Below are positions 61,404 through 64,000 of a DNA stretch of 64,000 nt, one piece after another (within the stretch, counting starts at the first letter, position 1; every line of letters starts with the position of its first letter). This DNA comes from Rhizobium sp. 16-449-1b (GTDB lineage Bacteria; Pseudomonadota; Alphaproteobacteria; Rhizobiales; Rhizobiaceae), in NCBI RefSeq assembly GCF_017741935.1, contig NZ_JAGHMH010000013.1, positions 62,001 to 126,000 on the forward strand, given 5' to 3'. The position numbers and the translations under genes are program-made. The notes under the pieces were generated by a model that did not search any database, was not told the origin of the DNA, and worked only from the letters and a program-made list of their open reading frames with translations.

Positions 61404-62330
61404 ATGAACGATCTTCCGGACAAAGGCAAAGACGCCGAAAGGACACACGAGGCTGCGACCTGGTTCGCTCTTCTCCTTGATGAGAACGCGTCGACAGCGG
61501 ACTACGAGCGGTTCCGCACTTGGCTTCTCGCCGATGAGAGAAATGCGCGCGCCTATGCGCGCATTGAAAGGGTTTGGGGCCATGCGGCGGTGGAGCAGGC
61601 ACGGCCAGATGATGCTGTCTCGCGCCGCGGCTTCTTAAAGATCACGAGTGGCATCGTGCTGTTGGCTGGAACCGGCGGAACGGCTTGGCATATCGCGACA
61701 CGCCCTGATTTCTCCACAGGCACGGGTGAGATTCGCAGCCTGACTCTCGCGGACGGATCGACAGTCGAACTTGGCGCTGCGAGCGCGATCTCGGTGGACT
61801 TCACAGCATCCATACGTCGCATCGTGCTGCACGGCGGCGAAGCCTTTTTCTCCGTTGTGCCCGACAGTCGGCGTCCTTTCAGGGTCGAAGCCGGCAGCCT
61901 TGCCGCGACGGCCCTCGGCACCGCCTACGCCGTAGCGATTGCGCCCGAGCGCACGAGTGTCGCGGTTACTGAACACAATGTGAGAGTGGAAGCAGGCGGC
62001 AGAAGCGTCGATCTCTCGCAGGGCGACGCTATCGACTGGCAAGACGGGGTACTTGGCAGCCCGATCATCGGAGATGCGGAAAGCCGCGTGAGATGGCGCG
62101 AACGGCAACTGGTCTTCCTCGCAAGACCCCTGGGCGAAGTTATCGCGGAGGTGAACCGCTGGCGCAAGGGACGGCTCTTCATTCCCGACGCCGCACTCGC
62201 CGCCAGAAGAGTGACCGCCATTCTCGACGTCAACGACATTGACGGCATCGATGCGACGCTTGAGCAGGGATTGCCGATCTCGCTGCAGAACTACACATCG
62301 CTTCTGACCATCGTCACGACCCGAAAATAA
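61404..62330 (+). CDS. FecR-type anti-sigma/signal transducer
   Basis: The 308-residue protein has a cytoplasmic N-terminal sigma-binding region (AATWFALLLDENASTADYER, FRTWLLADERNARAYARIE) and a single TM (ITSGIVLLAGTGGTAW). The periplasmic FecR domain shows GEIRSLTLADGSTVELGAAS, LHGGEAFFSV and VRVEAGGRSVDLSQGDAI, with a C-terminal STN-like contact region. A perfect twin-arginine motif SRRGFLK (residues 73-79) stands just before the TM. ATG 61404 is preferred over a start 48 bases earlier. It relays receptor occupancy to the sigma factor. Confidence 0.92.
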   Translation: MNDLPDKGKDAERTHEAATWFALLLDENASTADYERFRTWLLADERNARAYARIERVWGHAAVEQARPDDAVSRRGFLKITSGIVLLAGTGGTAWHIATRPDFSTGTGEIRSLTLADGSTVELGAASAISVDFTASIRRIVLHGGEAFFSVVPDSRRPFRVEAGSLAATALGTAYAVAIAPERTSVAVTEHNVRVEAGGRSVDLSQGDAIDWQDGVLGSPIIGDAESRVRWRERQLVFLARPLGEVIAEVNRWRKGRLFIPDAALAARRVTAILDVNDIDGIDATLEQGLPISLQNYTSLLTIVTTRK

Positions 62331-62429
62331 TTTTACCGCAACACTCAGGTTTTTGCGTCCGCCATTCGTAAAGCACGCAGCCGGTCTTGGGAGGAGCCGG
62401 GAAACAAGCATTTTGCGGGGGCAAAGGTC

Positions 62430-64000
62430 ATGACGTATAAGATTGAATTTCATGGAAAGTCGCTGGCTCGGGGCACGGCGTTGGCAATGATCGGGTGGCT
62501 TGCAGCAGCAACCGCCGGCACTGCCCAGGATGCAGCCACATCACACACATTCAGTATTCCCAGCCAATCAGTGGCCTCCGCCCTCGTCCGTTACTCCGCC
62601 ATAACCGGCTCCAATATTGTCTATGACGGAACCCTGCCTGCCGATGCGCGCAGCCGCGCCATCCAGGGTCAGCTTTCGGACCGCCAGGCACTGCAGCAGC
62701 TCCTTTCCGGCACGGACTTGCGCTACACATTCGGCGCCAATGATACGATCACGATCATCGCGTCCGGAACAGTTGCTACCGACACCAGCGGCGCAACGGC
62801 ACTTCAGCCGATCTTGCTGAGCGGCGGCGCTGCACCGGGCAGCTACGATGCAACCGAGAGCTCTGTCGGAACCAAGACCGATACGCCGCTGCGTGACGTG
62901 CCGCAATCGATCCAGGTCGTCAAGCGTAGCGTTCTCGAAGACCAGCAGGCGACGAGCCTGACCGAAGCGCTCGAGAATGTGTCGAACGTCCGCGAGAGCT
63001 CAACAGCCGCCAACCGCGCGCCATCCTACGTGTTACGCGGCTTCACAGCGAACAGCTACGCCGTTGACGGCGTGATGCTTGATGGCGCGGTCAACAATCC
63101 GGAGAACAGCACCGAACCCGACATGGCCGGCATAGAGAGAGTGGAGGTCCTGAAAGGGCCAGCCTCTGTTCTATATGGCCGTGGCCAGCCCGGTGGCCTG
63201 ATCAACATCGTCACCCGCCAGCCCACCGAAGAACTGACAGCGGAAGCCAAGACGCAAGTCGGCAGCTACGGCTTCCGACGCGCCGAGGCGACGGTCAGCG
63301 GTTCCCTCAATGCAGACGGCTCGCTAACAGGTCGCCTCACGGGTGCAGCGCAGCGCGATCAGGGCTTCGTCGAGGAACGGCAGGCCAGCGAAAGACAGTA
63401 CATCGGCGGCGTACTGCAATGGTCTCCGGATGACGATACCCTTGTCAATCTCAGCGTCAGCCGGACTCATCAGGATCAGCCTTATGACCGCGGTTTGGTC
63501 GTAAGCCGCGACGGCGAGATTCATATCCCCTATGATCGGTTTCTCGGCGAAGACTGGTCCATGGTCGACAATCACAAAACACAGATTGCTCTCACTGCCG
63601 AGCACCAGGCTCTCGATTGGTTGAAGCTCCGAGGCTCCGTTCGCTATAATGGGTCGTTGTCGCGAGATACCGGGATCGATTTGCGAGACCTGGCAGCAGA
63701 TGGGCGGACGCTCTCACGCCGCTACAACCATCGCACCCAAGATCTCAGCAATCTCGATCTGCAATTCGAGACGGTCTTGAATTTCGATACTGGCGATATC
63801 GGCCATACGGTTCTGGCCGGCGTCGAGCACACCCGCTCCAGTGTGGATTTCTGGCGCGAACGCGGTAACATCGCGTCGATCGACATTTACGACCCTGTCT
63901 ACGGGGCGCCGATGACGCCCACGAGCGGCCTCCTGGATTACACGCAGGAAATGGTCGCCAGTTCAGTCTATCTGCAAGATCAGATCGACCTCAGCAATCA
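62430..64000 (+). CDS. TonB-dependent siderophore receptor with STN signalling domain (3' truncated by window)
   Basis: The frame runs open from ATG 62430 to the window end (about 523 residues). It has a signal peptide (LAMIGWLAAATAGTAQ) and an N-terminal STN domain (about 42-105; TFSIPSQSVASALVRYSAIT, QGQLSDRQALQQLLSGTDL). The plug (about 150-255; TPLRDVPQSIQVVKRSVLED, VLKGPASVLYGRGQPGG) is followed by the beginning of the barrel. The STN domain marks it as a transducer type (FecA/FpvA-like) that signals through the preceding FecR and FecI. Sequence resembles ferrichrome/pyoverdine-class receptors. A GGAG lies about 35 bases upstream, but the immediate ribosome-binding site is weak (AAAGG). 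Confidence 0.93.
   Translation, partial: MTYKIEFHGKSLARGTALAMIGWLAAATAGTAQDAATSHTFSIPSQSVASALVRYSAITGSNIVYDGTLPADARSRAIQGQLSDRQALQQLLSGTDLRYTFGANDTITIIASGTVATDTSGATALQPILLSGGAAPGSYDATESSVGTKTDTPLRDVPQSIQVVKRSVLEDQQATSLTEALENVSNVRESSTAANRAPSYVLRGFTANSYAVDGVMLDGAVNNPENSTEPDMAGIERVEVLKGPASVLYGRGQPGGLINIVTRQPTEELTAEAKTQVGSYGFRRAEATVSGSLNADGSLTGRLTGAAQRDQGFVEERQASERQYIGGVLQWSPDDDTLVNLSVSRTHQDQPYDRGLVVSRDGEIHIPYDRFLGEDWSMVDNHKTQIALTAEHQALDWLKLRGSVRYNGSLSRDTGIDLRDLAADGRTLSRRYNHRTQDLSNLDLQFETVLNFDTGDIGHTVLAGVEHTRSSVDFWRERGNIASIDIYDPVYGAPMTPTSGLLDYTQEMVASSVYLQDQIDLSN

Noticed and set aside
1..64000. tRNA, rRNA, insertion sequence, prophage or conjugation genes
   Set aside because: I looked for tRNA T-loop consensus, transposase motifs and phage or Tra/VirB proteins and saw none; a covariance-model scan could still find a small RNA I missed.

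Overview
The window is GC-rich and gene-dense. It looks like a replicon (chromosome, chromid or large plasmid) of a plant- or soil-associated alphaproteobacterium of the Rhizobium/Agrobacterium group. Pointers are a nadABC operon next to a NadQ-type (COG4111) regulator, a chemoreceptor ending in the CheR tether WEDF, and many ABC uptake systems for amino acids, oligopeptide-like solutes and sugars. There is also a luciferase-like monooxygenase cluster whose families I recall being named after Agrobacterium vitis and Klebsiella loci. I see no rRNA, tRNA, CRISPR array, transposase or prophage gene.

Layout. 1-2.2 kb: end of an alcohol dehydrogenase, then an exported CMD-CMD-cupin fusion and an exported flavodoxin. 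2.3-7.7 kb: de novo NAD synthesis, nadQ > nadA > nadB > nadC on the minus strand, with two operator-like palindromes before nadA and a GAPDH paralogue upstream of nadQ. 8-13.3 kb: cytochrome P460 coupled to a DUF4405 membrane protein, an L,D-transpeptidase, a lone WGR-domain protein and a chemoreceptor. 13.8-29 kb: a large nitrogen-compound catabolic region. It holds a polar amino-acid ABC transporter, a ureohydrolase, a DUF1989 protein, two M24 (creatinase/ectoine hydrolase-like) enzymes, an M20 carbamoylase-like hydrolase, two 2-hydroxyacid dehydrogenases, two GntR regulators, 5-oxoprolinase PxpABC and a D-amino acid transaminase. 29-38 kb: a peptide-type ABC transporter with a luciferase-like monooxygenase, two AhpD/CMD proteins and an FAD/NAD(P) protein. 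38-42.5 kb: a small protein, an SbmA/YddA-like ABC exporter and a sensory adenylate/guanylate cyclase. 42.6-50.2 kb: LacI regulator, GH78 alpha-L-rhamnosidase and a complete sugar ABC importer. 50.2-56.9 kb: an RND efflux pump followed by its probable two-component system. 57.3-60.7 kb: an autotransporter with three exact-length 138-residue repeats. 60.8-64 kb: a FecI/FecR/TonB-receptor surface-signalling locus cut by the window end.

How the genes work together. Most loci are self-contained import-and-degrade modules with their own regulator. The minus-strand genes from 27.06 to 20.24 kb are joined by successive 4-base stop/start overlaps for much of their length. They diverge from pxpA and dat, so one promoter region probably controls the whole lactam/carbamoyl/D-amino acid pathway. 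The two most interesting uncharacterised systems are this cyclic N-compound pathway (13.8-29 kb) and the luciferase-like monooxygenase/transport cluster (29-38 kb). The substrate of neither can be read from the sequence.
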